Shown: piece after piece, positions 1 through 8,409 of the stretch | How the letters are laid out: the number at the start of each line of letters is the position of its first letter | How positions within the stretch are numbered: position 1 is the stretch's first letter | The notes under the pieces: model-generated | Database searches by the model: none | What the model was told of the DNA's origin: nothing | The model's input: only the letters and a program-made list of their open reading frames with translations | Program-made: the position numbers and the translations under genes | Assembly (NCBI RefSeq): GCF_001425445.1 | Contig: NZ_LMQU01000012.1 | Location: 206,278-270,277, forward strand | Origin: Devosia sp. Leaf420 | GTDB lineage: Bacteria; Pseudomonadota; Alphaproteobacteria; Rhizobiales; Devosiaceae | DNA: 64,000 nt | Reading direction: 5' to 3'

Positions 1-305
1 GACGTTACCTCGAGGAGGAGATTTCCGGCGGTGAAACGCGGCGGATTATATTTCGAGAGTTCGAGGACCTGCGGGGCGCCGTCTTCGGGCGTGTAAGTCA
101 CTTGGCCATCGGCGTCTTGGGTGAGGCTGCCGATATGGGAGGGGCCGGAGGAGAGGATGATGTCGTTGTCGGCGGCGGTGCCGACGGTGACGGTGCCTTC
201 GGCGAGCCAGACGCGGGCGATGATATTGAGCCAGCCATTGGGGGCTTTGAGAGCGGCGAGGCGCTTAGCCTGCCAATCGGCATATTGGGTGAGGTAATCG
301 GTCAT
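1..305 (-). CDS. DUF1684 domain protein (partial, cut by window start)
   Basis: The first 101 codons of a gene that runs off the window. Its ATG overlaps the stop of the upstream ABC ATPase gene (ATGA), so it is translationally coupled as the last visible gene of the transporter operon. The N-terminus (MTDYLTQYADWQAKRLAAL, then WLNIIARVWLAEGTVTVGT and a DNDIILSSGP stretch) matches the opening of DUF1684 proteins: a tryptophan/arginine-rich helix, then a W-L-x-E-G segment and an N-D-I-x-L segment. No function is established for the family that I can state. Recurrence next to a peptide-type importer would suggest action on an imported substrate, but that is inference. The family call is fairly safe; the role is unknown. 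Confidence 0.75.
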   Translation of the reverse strand, partial: MTDYLTQYADWQAKRLAALKAPNGWLNIIARVWLAEGTVTVGTAADNDIILSSGPSHIGSLTQDADGQVTYTPEDGAPQVLELSKYNPPRFTAGNLLLEVT

Positions 306-1063
306 GATGAAATCTCGTTGACGGAGAGGCGCGGCACGCTGGCGAGCAGGCGCTGCGTATAGGGATGCTGGGGGTTTTTGAGGATTTTGGCGGTTTCGCC
401 TTGTTCCACGATCCGGCCTTTTTCGAGGATGACGATGCGGCGGCAGAGGGCGGCGACGACGCCAATATCGTGGGAGACGAAAAGCAGAGTCATCTCCGCG
501 CTGAGGCGCGCGAGCAGATCGACGATGCGGGTGCGGGTGGTGAGATCAAGCGCACTGACGGCTTCATCGGCGAGGAGGAAGGGCGGGCGGGCGACGATGG
601 CACGGGCGATAGCGATGCGCTGGCGCTGGCCACCGGAGAACTGATGCGGATAGCGCGTGGCGGCGTCGCGATCGAGGCCGACGGCTTCTAGGGCCTCGGC
701 AACCATCTGCCGGTGATCGCCGTCGATTTTCAGGGAGCGCAGGGGCTCAGCGATGATCGAAAAAATAGTCTGGCGCGGATCGAGGGAGGAATACGGGTCC
801 TGGAAGACGATCTGCGCCTGGCGCCGGAACTGGCGCATGAAAGCGCGGTTGCCAGTATCGAGGTTTTGGCCGTCGAAAGTGATGCTGCCGCTATCCGGGC
901 GGGCGAGGCCGAGGAGGAGGCGGAGCAAGGTGGTCTTGCCCGAGCCGCTTTCGCCGACGAGACCGACCGTGTCGCCGGGGGCGATTTCGAGGTTGATGTC
1001 GGAAAGAATTTGCCGAGTGGCGCTATAGCCGAAATCAACGTTTTTGACCTGGATAAGGGTCAT
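302..1063 (-). CDS. Opp/Dpp-type ABC transporter ATP-binding protein (second ATPase)
   Basis: Cytoplasmic ATPase of 253 aa that powers a peptide/nickel-family (Opp/Dpp) importer together with the ATPase encoded just upstream. Walker A is GESGSGKTT near residue 38, the signature motif is [14 protein letters not shown], Walker B is LLADEAVSALD and the H-loop is FVSHD. The protein lacks the long C-terminal oligopeptide-transporter tail with cysteines seen in many DppF proteins, so it is a short version. Its ATG overlaps the end of the upstream ATPase gene by 4 bases and its stop overlaps the DUF1684 start. The substrate cannot be told from sequence: peptides are the family default, but sugars and opines also use this transporter class. 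Confidence 0.92.
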   Translation of the reverse strand: MTLIQVKNVDFGYSATRQILSDINLEIAPGDTVGLVGESGSGKTTLLRLLLGLARPDSGSITFDGQNLDTGNRAFMRQFRRQAQIVFQDPYSSLDPRQTIFSIIAEPLRSLKIDGDHRQMVAEALEAVGLDRDAATRYPHQFSGGQRQRIAIARAIVARPPFLLADEAVSALDLTTRTRIVDLLARLSAEMTLLFVSHDIGVVAALCRRIVILEKGRIVEQGETAKILKNPQHPYTQRLLASVPRLSVNEISS

Positions 1064-1869
1064 GGCGTGCCCTCCAAGGCCCGATCAAAGCTGCGCGCGG
1101 CGGCGAGGAGGCTTTTGGTGTAATCGTGCTGGGGATTACCGAAGACGTCGGCGACGGTGCCGGCTTCGACGGCTTCGCCCTGGCGGAGGACGACGACGCG
1201 GCTGACGGTGTTGGCGACGACGGGGAGGTCGTGGCTGATGAAGAGGAGCGCCATGTTGCGCTCTCTGACGAGACGGTCGATCAGGGCGAGGATTTCGGCC
1301 TGGGTGGTGACGTCGAGCGCGGTGGTCGGTTCGTCGGCAATCAAGAGATCAGGCTTGCAGGCGAGGGCCATGGCGATGGCGATGCGCTGGCGCTGGCCAC
1401 CTGAAAGTTCATGCGGATAGGCGCGGGCGATGCGCGGCGGATCGGGGAGGGCGACCTCGGTGAGAAGGGCAAGGACGGCCTCGTCGAGTGCGGTGCCATG
1501 AAGCGGTTTTCCATCGCGTTTGGCGCGGCGGGAGAGGGGTTCGGCAACCTGTTTGCCGACGCGCATGAGCGGATCGAGCGCGGTCAGCGGTTCCTGGAAG
1601 ACGATGGCGGCGGCGGTGCCGCGGAGCGTGTTGAGCTGGCGTTCCGGCGCGCCGATGACTTCTGTGCCGGCGAGAATGGCGGAGCCGCTGGCGCTGAGAC
1701 CGGCGGGGAGGAGACCGGTGGCGGCGAGGGCGGTGAGGGACTTTCCGGAACCGGATTCGCCGATGAGGCCTAGGCGTTCGCCCTTTGCGAGGAAGAAGGA
1801 TAAGCCGTGGATCAGCGTCTTGCCGCCGGTCGAGACCGAGAGATTGTCGAGCGTGAGGAGAGCGGTCAT
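1060..1869 (-). CDS. Opp/Dpp-type ABC transporter ATP-binding protein (first ATPase)
   Basis: DppD-like ATPase, 269 aa, the heterodimer partner of the following ATPase. Visible motifs are Walker [11 protein letters not shown], signature [14 protein letters not shown], Walker [17 protein letters not shown] and H-loop FISHD. It is a little shorter than typical DppD proteins (about 320-330 aa) because the C-terminal extension is nearly absent, as in its partner. The start overlaps the stop of the upstream permease gene (ATGA), and its own stop overlaps the next start, so the whole cassette is tightly coupled. Confidence 0.92.
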   Translation of the reverse strand: MTALLTLDNLSVSTGGKTLIHGLSFFLAKGERLGLIGESGSGKSLTALAATGLLPAGLSASGSAILAGTEVIGAPERQLNTLRGTAAAIVFQEPLTALDPLMRVGKQVAEPLSRRAKRDGKPLHGTALDEAVLALLTEVALPDPPRIARAYPHELSGGQRQRIAIAMALACKPDLLIADEPTTALDVTTQAEILALIDRLVRERNMALLFISHDLPVVANTVSRVVVLRQGEAVEAGTVADVFGNPQHDYTKSLLAAARSFDRALEGTP

Positions 1870-2711
1870 CGGGCGCGCCTCGTGGGATCGATGAAGTCGC
1901 GGAGGCCGTCGGCGAGAAGGTTGACGCCGATGGCGAGGGAGACGAGCGCGATGCCCGGAGCGATGGCGCCGAGGGGGGCAGTGTAAACCGTGCCTTGGGC
2001 CTCTTGCAGGATGCGGCCCCAGGAGGCGTTGGGCGGCGGGGCGCCTAGGCCGAGATAGGAGAGAGACGCTTCGGCGATCACGGCGAGGCCGAATTGCAGG
2101 GCGAAGTTAACCGCGAGGGTCGGCCAAATATTGGGGAGGATATGGATGGCGACGATTTTAGGCCAGCTGCTACCCGAGGTGCGGGCGGCGGTGATGTAGT
2201 CCATCACCAGCACGCGCTTTGCGAGAATGCGGGTGAGGCGCGCGACGATGGCCGAGAGAGCGATGCCGAGCGCGATGATGGCGGACCACAGATTGGCCGT
2301 GTCGCTGGCAGCGACGACCAGCATGGCGATAAGCAGGGTCGGGAAGGCAATGAGGATATCGAGCGTGGCCGCCAAGGCATCATCGAGCCAGCGGGTAGCG
2401 AAAGCAGACAGAATTCCGAGGGTGACGCCAATGACGGCGCCGATGGCGACGGCGCCGAGCCCGACGGTGAGCGCGATGCGGCTACCGATCATCATCTGCG
2501 TAAAGAGATCGCGGCCGAGCCTGTCGGTGCCGACCCAATGGAGAAGGCTTGGGCCTTCGAGGCGGCCGCCGGCCATGGCAGTCGGGTCATAGGGCAGCCA
2601 GATGAGGCTGAGGAGCCCGGCAAAGACGTGGAGGCCGACGAGGATGAGGCCGGCCCAGAGAATGAGCGGGCGGCGCTGGCGTTGCGGCGCGGTGATGATT
2701 TCGGTGGTCAT
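1866..2711 (-). CDS. Opp/Dpp-type ABC transporter permease (DppC-like)
   Basis: Inner-membrane permease, 281 aa. It has an N-terminal membrane helix after a basic stretch (RQRRPLILWAGLILVGLH), the GTDRLGRDLFTQ motif diagnostic of DppC/OppC proteins before the core domain, and the EAA-type loop around RTSGSSWPKIVAIHILPN. A C-terminal LGLGAPPPNASWG segment is also typical of the subfamily. Five to six transmembrane helices are expected. The ATG overlaps the DppB-like stop by 4 bases. It pairs with the DppB-like permease to form the channel. Confidence 0.93.
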   Translation of the reverse strand: MTTEIITAPQRQRRPLILWAGLILVGLHVFAGLLSLIWLPYDPTAMAGGRLEGPSLLHWVGTDRLGRDLFTQMMIGSRIALTVGLGAVAIGAVIGVTLGILSAFATRWLDDALAATLDILIAFPTLLIAMLVVAASDTANLWSAIIALGIALSAIVARLTRILAKRVLVMDYITAARTSGSSWPKIVAIHILPNIWPTLAVNFALQFGLAVIAEASLSYLGLGAPPPNASWGRILQEAQGTVYTAPLGAIAPGIALVSLAIGVNLLADGLRDFIDPTRRAR

Positions 2712-3670
2712 TCGCGGGCGCTCCCGGTTGAGCGGAGGCGCGGATCGATCAGGCGCTGGGCGATGTCGGCGGCAAAGCCGATGAGGAGGACAAGGAGGGT
2801 CGAAATGAAGAGGACGCCCTGCACATTGGGATAATCGCGCTGCTGGATGGCGAGGAGCAGCATGGAGCCGAGGCCGGGCAGCGAGAAGACGCGCTCGATG
2901 ACGACGGCGCCGAGGAAGGTGCTGGCGAGTTCGATGCCCAGAATGGAAATCACTGGCACGGCGCCGTTGCGGAGGCCGTGGCGGATTAGCGCCTCTGGGA
3001 AACTGGCGCCGAGCGCGCGGGCGGTGCGGAGGTAATCGCTGCCGAGCACGTCAAGCGTCGCGGCACGGACATAGCGCAGGAGCGAGGCGCCCATGACGAG
3101 GCCGATGGTGAGCGCCGGCAGGATCATGCCCGTGATCGCTTCGCCAAAATTGGCCCAGCCTTTGAGCGGAAAGCCGCCGGAGGGGAGCCAGCGCAGATTG
3201 ATGGAAAAGAGCGTCACCAGCAGAATGCCGACCCAGAAGACTGGAATGGCGATGCCGAGCTGGGAGATGACCGAAATGGCCGTGCCGTACCATTTTTCGG
3301 AGCGGACGGCGGCGAGAATGCCCAGCGGAACGGCGAGGATCAGCGCGATAAAGAAGCCCATGAACGTCAGCGGCAGGGTGACCGACATGCGGTTGCCGAT
3401 TTCTTCCAGCACCGAGGCGCGGCTGACGAAGGATGTGCCGAGATCGAGACGCGCGATATTGCCGAGGAAGCTGACGAATTGCACGGCGAGCGGCTGATCG
3501 GAACCGACCTGGGCGCGGGCGGCGGCGATCTGCTGCTCGGTGGCGCCGACGCCAAGGAGAGCATTGGCCGGATCGCCGGGGAGGAGGCGCAAGAGCACAA
3601 AGAGAACCACCGCTGCGACGAAAAGCGAAGCGAGAAGGATCAGCGTGCGGCGGAGGAGGTAGACGAGAAT
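2708..3670 (-). CDS. Opp/Dpp-type ABC transporter permease (DppB-like), probable ATT start
   Basis: Inner-membrane permease of the DppB/OppB type. The body is plain: LLRLLPGDPANALLG after helix 1, then a C-terminal GLGSMLLLAIQQRDYP motif. The start is the problem. The first in-frame GTG (3610) would remove nearly all of the first membrane helix and the conserved YLLRR lead-in. The frame stays open upstream to a TAA near 3700 with no ATG, GTG or TTG. An ATT at 3670 begins ILVYLLRRTLILLASLFVAA and has an AAGGA Shine-Dalgarno-like stretch 8 bases ahead of it, so I place the start there (320 aa, the usual family length). GTG 3610 (300 aa) is the conventional alternative. The 3' end overlaps the DppC-like start. 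Confidence 0.85.
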   Translation of the reverse strand: MLVYLLRRTLILLASLFVAAVVLFVLLRLLPGDPANALLGVGATEQQIAAARAQVGSDQPLAVQFVSFLGNIARLDLGTSFVSRASVLEEIGNRMSVTLPLTFMGFFIALILAVPLGILAAVRSEKWYGTAISVISQLGIAIPVFWVGILLVTLFSINLRWLPSGGFPLKGWANFGEAITGMILPALTIGLVMGASLLRYVRAATLDVLGSDYLRTARALGASFPEALIRHGLRNGAVPVISILGIELASTFLGAVVIERVFSLPGLGSMLLLAIQQRDYPNVQGVLFISTLLVLLIGFAADIAQRLIDPRLRSTGSARE

Positions 3671-3711
3671 GGGGAGATTCCTTGCGCGGTGTCGGGCGCA
3701 ATATTAGCGGG

Positions 3712-3748
3712 GGACTGAAAGCAAAGCCACCGGCTGGTGGGCCGGTGG
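3712..3748 (-). terminator. Hairpin with U-rich tail between binding-protein and permease genes
   Basis: An 8-bp perfect stem (CCACCGGC / GCCGGTGG, 3727-3748) is followed on the minus strand by CTTTGCTTTC. Lying after the binding-protein gene and before the permease, it probably lets part of the transcripts stop, giving more binding protein than membrane parts. It is not a perfect terminator because the U tract is interrupted. Confidence 0.5.
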
Positions 3749-3774
3749 AAGGTGTGTTCAATGGATTCCCAATT

Positions 3775-3854
3775 GCCGTCATCACCGGGCTTGTCCCGGT
3801 GATCCATCGCTCGGCGCGGTATGGATTGCCGGGACAAGCCCGGCAATGACGGCG
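3775..3854. repeat. Twin-palindrome intergenic repeat (GTCAT-type)
   Basis: Two inverted modules, GTCATCACCGGGCTTGTCCCGGTGAT and a diverged inverse ATTGCCGGGACAAGCCCGGCAATGAC, each itself a hairpin, are separated by a short loop. The same architecture recurs at 33396-33486 and, inside-out, at 16951-17060. It lies in the gap between the binding-protein stop (3867) and the permease start. Confidence 0.8.
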
Positions 3855-3866
3855 GCGCGAGGGAGC

Positions 3867-5351
3867 CTATTCGCTCTTCTGAATGTCGTAGGCGTAGAAC
3901 TGGGAGTTCAGGCCGTTGACGGGGTAGCCGGTGACGTTGGTGGCGGAGACGACGATCTGGGGATAGAGGTAGAGCCAGTTGCTGGCGGCGTCTTCGGCGA
4001 TCAGTTTATTGGCTTCGGTCAGCTTTTCGGTCTGTTCGGCTTCCGTGGCGGCGGATTCAGAGTCAGCGATCAGCTTGACGACCTCAGGGTTGTTATAGCC
4101 CCAGTAGAAGTCGGGATTGCCGTAGAAGACGATGTCGCGGTGGTTCACGTGTTCCTGCAGCGTCGCCTGGAAATCGTGGGCCTGGTAGACCTTGGTGTAC
4201 CATTCATTGGCGGTGATGATGTTGATGTTCACCTTGACGCCGATCTTGGCATATTCGGACTGCAGGAACTGCGCGACGATCGGATGCGGATCGTAGTCCG
4301 GGGTGTCGAGGGTGAACTCAAAGCCATCGGGATAGCCGGCTTCGGCGAGGAGGGCCTTGGCGCTGTCGACGTCATAGGCATCGACGCTGGTGAGATCGAC
4401 ATACCAGGGATCGGTCGGCGGCACGAAGGAGCCGATCAGCGTGCCATATTCGCCCCAGATGGAATTGAGCAGGCGGGCCTTATCGGTAGCGCGGGCCAGA
4501 GCCTTGCGGACCTTGACGTTGTCGAACGGGGCGACGCGATCGTTGTAGGCGAGGATTTCCTTGGTGGTGGAAGCGCCTTCGGTGACCGTATAGGGCGAAT
4601 TGCCCTGGAACTGGGCGAGGGAATCCGGGCTCTGGACCGACGTGATGATGTCGACGGCGTTCGTCAGCAGCGCGTTGTTGAGCGCGGTGGCATCGGTGAA
4701 ATAGGTGTAGATCACTTCGCCATTGGTCGGGGCGTCACCCCAATAGGCGTCGTTGCGCTCGAGGGCGAGGGCCGAACCGCGGCGCCATTCGCCCAGCGTA
4801 TACGGGCCGGTGCCGTCTTCGGTGGCCGTGATATCTGTGGCGGCGTCGTTGACGATCCAGACATAGGAGAGGTTGTAGGGCAGCGAGATCGAGCGCGCCG
4901 AGAGCGTGATCACGACGGTCTGGTCATCGGGGGTTTCGATGCCGGTGATGGTCGAGAGGCTCTTCTTGCGCGAGCTCTTCGAGGCTTCGGCGGTGACGCG
5001 CTCGATGGAATATTTCACATCGGCTGCGGTCAGCGGATCGCCGGAGTGGAAGGTGACGCCGGGCTTGAGCTTAAAAGTGTAGGTGAGGCCGTCTTCGCTG
5101 GCTTCATAGCTATCGACGAGCTTGGGCTCGACAGCACCGGCATCGGTCAGCTGGAACAGGGCTTCGTAGACATTGCCATTGAAGGCTTCGTTGATGCCCT
5201 GGCCGGCGCCGGCGGTATTGTCGAGGTTCTGGGGCTCATAGAGCGAGCCGATGCGGATGGAGGCGTCGGGATTGGCCTCCTGCGCGAGGACTGTTGCGGG
5301 CAGGGAAATGCCGGCCAGAAGGGCGGCGAGAAGGAGGGTTTTGGTGGTCAT
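3867..5351 (-). CDS. Opp/Dpp-type ABC transporter substrate-binding protein (SBP family 5)
   Basis: Periplasmic binding protein, 494 aa. The signal peptide is MTTKTLLLAALLAGISLPATVLAQ with cleavage after VLA-Q likely. The family 5 body shows LVDSYEASEDGLTYTFKLKPGVTFHSGDPLTAADVKYS, the classic segment in which the substrate cleft lobe starts, and later KVRKALARATDKARLL. It is first in the operon, with a GGAG ribosome binding site 6 bases before the ATG. The 223 bases upstream, shared with the divergent HNH-like gene, must hold the promoter, but I see no convincing boxes or operator. Ligand unknown; peptides are the default guess. Confidence 0.93.
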   Translation of the reverse strand: MTTKTLLLAALLAGISLPATVLAQEANPDASIRIGSLYEPQNLDNTAGAGQGINEAFNGNVYEALFQLTDAGAVEPKLVDSYEASEDGLTYTFKLKPGVTFHSGDPLTAADVKYSIERVTAEASKSSRKKSLSTITGIETPDDQTVVITLSARSISLPYNLSYVWIVNDAATDITATEDGTGPYTLGEWRRGSALALERNDAYWGDAPTNGEVIYTYFTDATALNNALLTNAVDIITSVQSPDSLAQFQGNSPYTVTEGASTTKEILAYNDRVAPFDNVKVRKALARATDKARLLNSIWGEYGTLIGSFVPPTDPWYVDLTSVDAYDVDSAKALLAEAGYPDGFEFTLDTPDYDPHPIVAQFLQSEYAKIGVKVNINIITANEWYTKVYQAHDFQATLQEHVNHRDIVFYGNPDFYWGYNNPEVVKLIADSESAATEAEQTEKLTEANKLIAEDAASNWLYLYPQIVVSATNVTGYPVNGLNSQFYAYDIQKSE

Positions 5352-5574
5352 GCGACGCTCCGAAAAATGCTGGCCGGGAGCTTATGATCTGGCCAGAAAA
5401 TTCTCTATCTATCCGGTCGACAATCTTGTGCCGGGACTCGTGCCGATAAGGTATTTTCTACTCGGCAAACGCGCCGAAGGAAAATCTCATTTCACAATGT
5501 GATGGGACCCGCCGTGAGAAGGGTTTCCAGTATCGTAAAATCTCCGTAAAATTGACGAGGAATGCGGAGTGGTC

Positions 5575-6027
5575 ATGATCGAGGAAGACGATCAGCGCGG
5601 ATTTAGCGAACAGCCTATGGCGCGGTTCGATGCCGCGACCGATATGGCCGTGGCCTTTTACCGTTTTGCCCTGCAGACTTACCAATATCGCTGCGCGATC
5701 AGTGGCTTGAGTGTTTCGCCTCTAGATGAGAATCTGCATGAAAAGCTTGAGGTGGTGCTGATCCATCCGCGCGAATTCGGTGGGGAATTGGAGATCGGCA
5801 ATGTGCTGGTGCTCGAATCGCGCTTGGCGCAACTTTTTTCCACCGGTGTGGTGAGCGTCGCTGACAACGGAACGCTAACGGTGGCGCGGCCAGATGAGGT
5901 TTCATCTGAGCGTGAGGACGTTATCAGCCCAGGCGCGGCGCTGCTTTTGCCGGAAGATCCATTGCTGCGACCGAGTGCTAAAAACCTGCAGTTTCATCGG
6001 CTTACGATTGCGCGCTACGCGGCTTAG
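5575..6027 (+). CDS. HNH-like domain protein with an incomplete catalytic motif
   Basis: A 150-aa soluble protein. The central part has the layout of HNH_2-type domains: YQYRCAISG (the Cys-containing first strand), then VVLIHPREFGG (first His, normally a-H-I-x-P), then IGNVLVLESRLAQLFSTGV where the family has N-G-L-x-L...LHxLFDxGL. Here the last catalytic His (LHxLFD) is replaced by an SRLAQLF stretch and the Asp by Ser. A nuclease is therefore doubtful; a binding-only or regulatory relic fits better. ATG 5575 is preferred over GTG 5569 because CGGAG sits 5 bases ahead. It is divergent from the ABC operon. The domain call rests on motif reading only. Confidence 0.6.
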   Translation: MIEEDDQRGFSEQPMARFDAATDMAVAFYRFALQTYQYRCAISGLSVSPLDENLHEKLEVVLIHPREFGGELEIGNVLVLESRLAQLFSTGVVSVADNGTLTVARPDEVSSEREDVISPGAALLLPEDPLLRPSAKNLQFHRLTIARYAA

Positions 6028-6110
6028 CTGTGTGAATTGACTGCAGCGACTGGTTTTTTGACTGGCGTGGGTGCAGGCTGGGCTAAACTTCCATACCAGG
6101 ATATTGCACC

Positions 6111-7085
6111 GTGCCCTTTCCCGATCTCACTCACCCGGCGCTTGGCGCCTATCGTAGCAGCGTTGAAATGCCTGGTGATTTCGCCAGCTTCTGGTCGGAC
6201 ACGCTGGCTCAATCGCGCGCGGCGGGCGGCAAGGTCGAGATGGTGCCCGCCGAAACGAGCCTCAAGCTGATCGAAGCTTTTGATGTGACCTTTCCGGGGT
6301 TTGACGGTCAACCGGTCAAGGGTTGGTTGCTTTTGCCGAAGGTGCGCGAAGGTAAACTGCCGCTCATCGTGCAATTCATCGGCTATGGCGGCGGGCGGAG
6401 CTTTCCGCATGAGCTGCTGCATTGGGCGGCTTCAGGCTATGCCTATTTCCGGATGGATACGCGCGGGCAGGGTAGTAGCTGGAGCATGGGCGCGACCTCG
6501 GACCCCGTGGGCACGACGCCCTCCATTCCCGGCATGATGACCAAGGGCGTGCTCGACAAAAACGACTACTATTACCGGCGCCTCTTTACCGATGGCGTGC
6601 GTGCGGTCGACATGCTGCTCGAGCAGGATTTCGTCGATCCCCAGCGCGTTGCCGTTTGTGGCGGTAGCCAGGGTGGCGGCATTGCCCTGGCGGTTGCTGG
6701 CATCGATAGCCGGGTGAAGGCTGTGATGCCGGATGTGCCGTTTCTCTGCGATTACCCCCGTGCGGTGCGGACTGCGGGACGCGATCCCTATCTCGAGATT
6801 GTACGCTTCTTGGCCCAGCATAGGGATAAGTCAGGTCAAGTCTTTGAAACGCTGCGGTATTTCGATGGCGTCAACTTCGCGCGGCAGAGCCAGGCGGCGG
6901 CATTGTTCTCGGTAGCGCTGATGGATGATATCTGCCCGCCGTCGACGGTCTATGGCGCCTATCAGGCCTTTGCCGGCAGCGATAAAACCATTGTGGAATA
7001 TGAGTTTAACAACCACGAGGGCGGCGGGCCATTCCAGGATCGCGAGCAGATGAAATGGCTCGGAAAACGGTTCGGAATGGCGTGA
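6111..7085 (+). CDS. Acetyl esterase of the CE7 type (acetyl xylan esterase / cephalosporin-C deacetylase family)
   Basis: Alpha/beta hydrolase of 324 aa, the usual CE7 length (about 320). Diagnostic segments are the RGQGSS motif (118-123), the nucleophile elbow GGSQGG with Ser186, the acid at MDDICPP (Asp272 or Asp273) and the histidine in NNHEGG (His302). CE7 enzymes remove acetyl groups from acetylated oligosaccharides; there is no signal peptide, so it acts on imported sugars in the cytoplasm. It starts with GTG. It lies 66 bases before the LacI-type regulator gene and is probably part of the same glycan-utilization locus, though it may have its own promoter. Confidence 0.9.
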   Translation: MPFPDLTHPALGAYRSSVEMPGDFASFWSDTLAQSRAAGGKVEMVPAETSLKLIEAFDVTFPGFDGQPVKGWLLLPKVREGKLPLIVQFIGYGGGRSFPHELLHWAASGYAYFRMDTRGQGSSWSMGATSDPVGTTPSIPGMMTKGVLDKNDYYYRRLFTDGVRAVDMLLEQDFVDPQRVAVCGGSQGGGIALAVAGIDSRVKAVMPDVPFLCDYPRAVRTAGRDPYLEIVRFLAQHRDKSGQVFETLRYFDGVNFARQSQAAALFSVALMDDICPPSTVYGAYQAFAGSDKTIVEYEFNNHEGGGPFQDREQMKWLGKRFGMA

Positions 7086-7097
7086 AAAGGGAAAAAC

Positions 7098-7128
7098 TTG
7101 CTTTACTCAAGAAACGCAAATATTGCGT
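7098..7128 (+). promoter_or_regulatory. Promoter and LacI-type operator of the regulator gene
   Basis: A perfect inverted repeat ACGCAA-ATA-TTGCGT (7114-7128) lies 23 bases before the regulator ATG. A plausible sigma-70 promoter overlaps it: TTGCTT (7098-7103), 17 bases, TATTGC (7121-7126). The same half-site is reiterated before the lyase operon (8410-8461), so the regulator very likely represses its own gene through this site. Confidence 0.65.
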
Positions 7129-7151
7129 AATTGAGTGAGGAGGGTCTTTTC

Positions 7152-8156
7152 ATGGCCAGCAAGCGCGCGAACCAAGCCGATATTGCCGAAAAGCTCGGCG
7201 TATCCGTATCGACCGTGTCGCGGGCGCTGGCCAATGAGATCGGGATCAGCGACGCGGTGCGGCGGGATGTGCAGCGCGTCGCGCGGATGCTCGGCTACAA
7301 GAGCAAGCATGTGCCGGCGGTGGCGAGCCTCGACAAGCGCGCCGTCGCCATGGTGCCGCTCAATGGCGCCATGGGGAACCTGACAAGCTTTTATCACGGC
7401 ATTGTCGAAGGCATGCGCGCTCAGGCGGCAGAGCAGGGCATTTTGCTCGATGTGCGTCTCGTCAATGAAGAAACGGTGACGCTCGATTTCATTCAGCGGC
7501 ATATGGCCAAGACCGGCGCCAATGGGCTGGTGCTGGCGGGGATCGATCCCGATGAGGCACTGGCGCAGTGGGCGATCGACGCCGATGTCAGCGTGGTGCT
7601 GGCCAATGGTGTCGACCCGCTGATGCGGCTGAGTTCAGTGTCGCCGGCTAATTTTTTCGGCGCCTATATGGCGACGAAACACCTGCTCGATGCGGGGCAT
7701 CGCCGGATTCTCCACTATACCTATCGGCACCGCCACACGATCATGCAGCGGCGGCGCGGGTTCGAGGCGGCGATGGCGACTGTGCCGGATACAGAAGCGA
7801 CGGTGGTGATTTCCAACGAGCATTCCAGCCACGATCTGCTCGCCAACCTCCTGGCTGCGAAATACGACGTGACAGCGGTTTTTTGCTGGAATGACAGCGT
7901 GGCGGTTTCGATGGTGGATTCGCTGCTCGGGCAGGATTCCCCAATGCCCAAGAGCTTTTCCATGATGGGCTTTGATGATCTGCCGATTGCCGGGATCGCC
8001 AATCCGCGGCTGAGCACGGTGCGGGTTGATCGCGAGGCGATCGGGCGCGGCGTCGTCCGGCTTCTGGCGCAGCAGCTTGAGGGCGAACGCGCGGTGCAGC
8101 ACCTCGAGGTTGGGCTGACGCTGGTCGAGGGCGAGACTGTGCATCGGCTGGATTGA
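7152..8156 (+). CDS. LacI-family transcriptional regulator
   Basis: DNA-binding repressor of 334 aa. The N-terminal helix-turn-helix reads ADIAEKLGVSVSTVSRALAN, followed by the hinge region and a periplasmic-binding-protein-like sensor domain (AVAMVPLNGAMGNLTSFYHGI onward; C-terminal PRLSTVRVDREAIGR is typical). The GAGGAGG at 7137-7143 lies 8 bases before ATG 7152, which rules out the earlier in-frame start at 7131. It precedes the lyase/transport operon in the same direction, and TTGCG palindromes stand before both, so it is the obvious local regulator. The inducer is presumably a sugar or uronide derived from the imported glycan. Confidence 0.93.
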   Translation: MASKRANQADIAEKLGVSVSTVSRALANEIGISDAVRRDVQRVARMLGYKSKHVPAVASLDKRAVAMVPLNGAMGNLTSFYHGIVEGMRAQAAEQGILLDVRLVNEETVTLDFIQRHMAKTGANGLVLAGIDPDEALAQWAIDADVSVVLANGVDPLMRLSSVSPANFFGAYMATKHLLDAGHRRILHYTYRHRHTIMQRRRGFEAAMATVPDTEATVVISNEHSSHDLLANLLAAKYDVTAVFCWNDSVAVSMVDSLLGQDSPMPKSFSMMGFDDLPIAGIANPRLSTVRVDREAIGRGVVRLLAQQLEGERAVQHLEVGLTLVEGETVHRLD

Positions 8157-8190
8157 GGGGGCGTTTTATCTTCTCTTCCCGAGCTTGCCT

Positions 8191-8306
8191 CCACCCCCTC
8201 CCAGCCTCCCCCATCAAGGGGGAGGTGTCGATCGAGTTTGGGGTTAGGTGTGTTCACGACCATCGGACAGCACCTCACCCTTGATGGGGGAGGCTGGGAG
8301 GGCGTG
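8191..8306. repeat. Twin-palindrome intergenic repeat (CTCCCCC-type)
   Basis: Two inverted arms (CCCTCCCAGCCTCCCCC... and ...GGGGGAGGCTGGGAGG) each carry an inner CCCCCATCAAGGGGG-like hairpin. Related copies are at 12431-12554, 34605-34692 and 55048-55160. It sits between the regulator stop and the operator cluster of the lyase operon. Confidence 0.85.
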
Positions 8307-8409
8307 ATCTCCGGCTCCAAACGGATAAAAATATCAGCGCCCTTGTTGAGATCGATGCGCTTTTCGGCGCATCCCATCCCCTATCCATTTCCACCCACAA
8401 CGCAATTCT

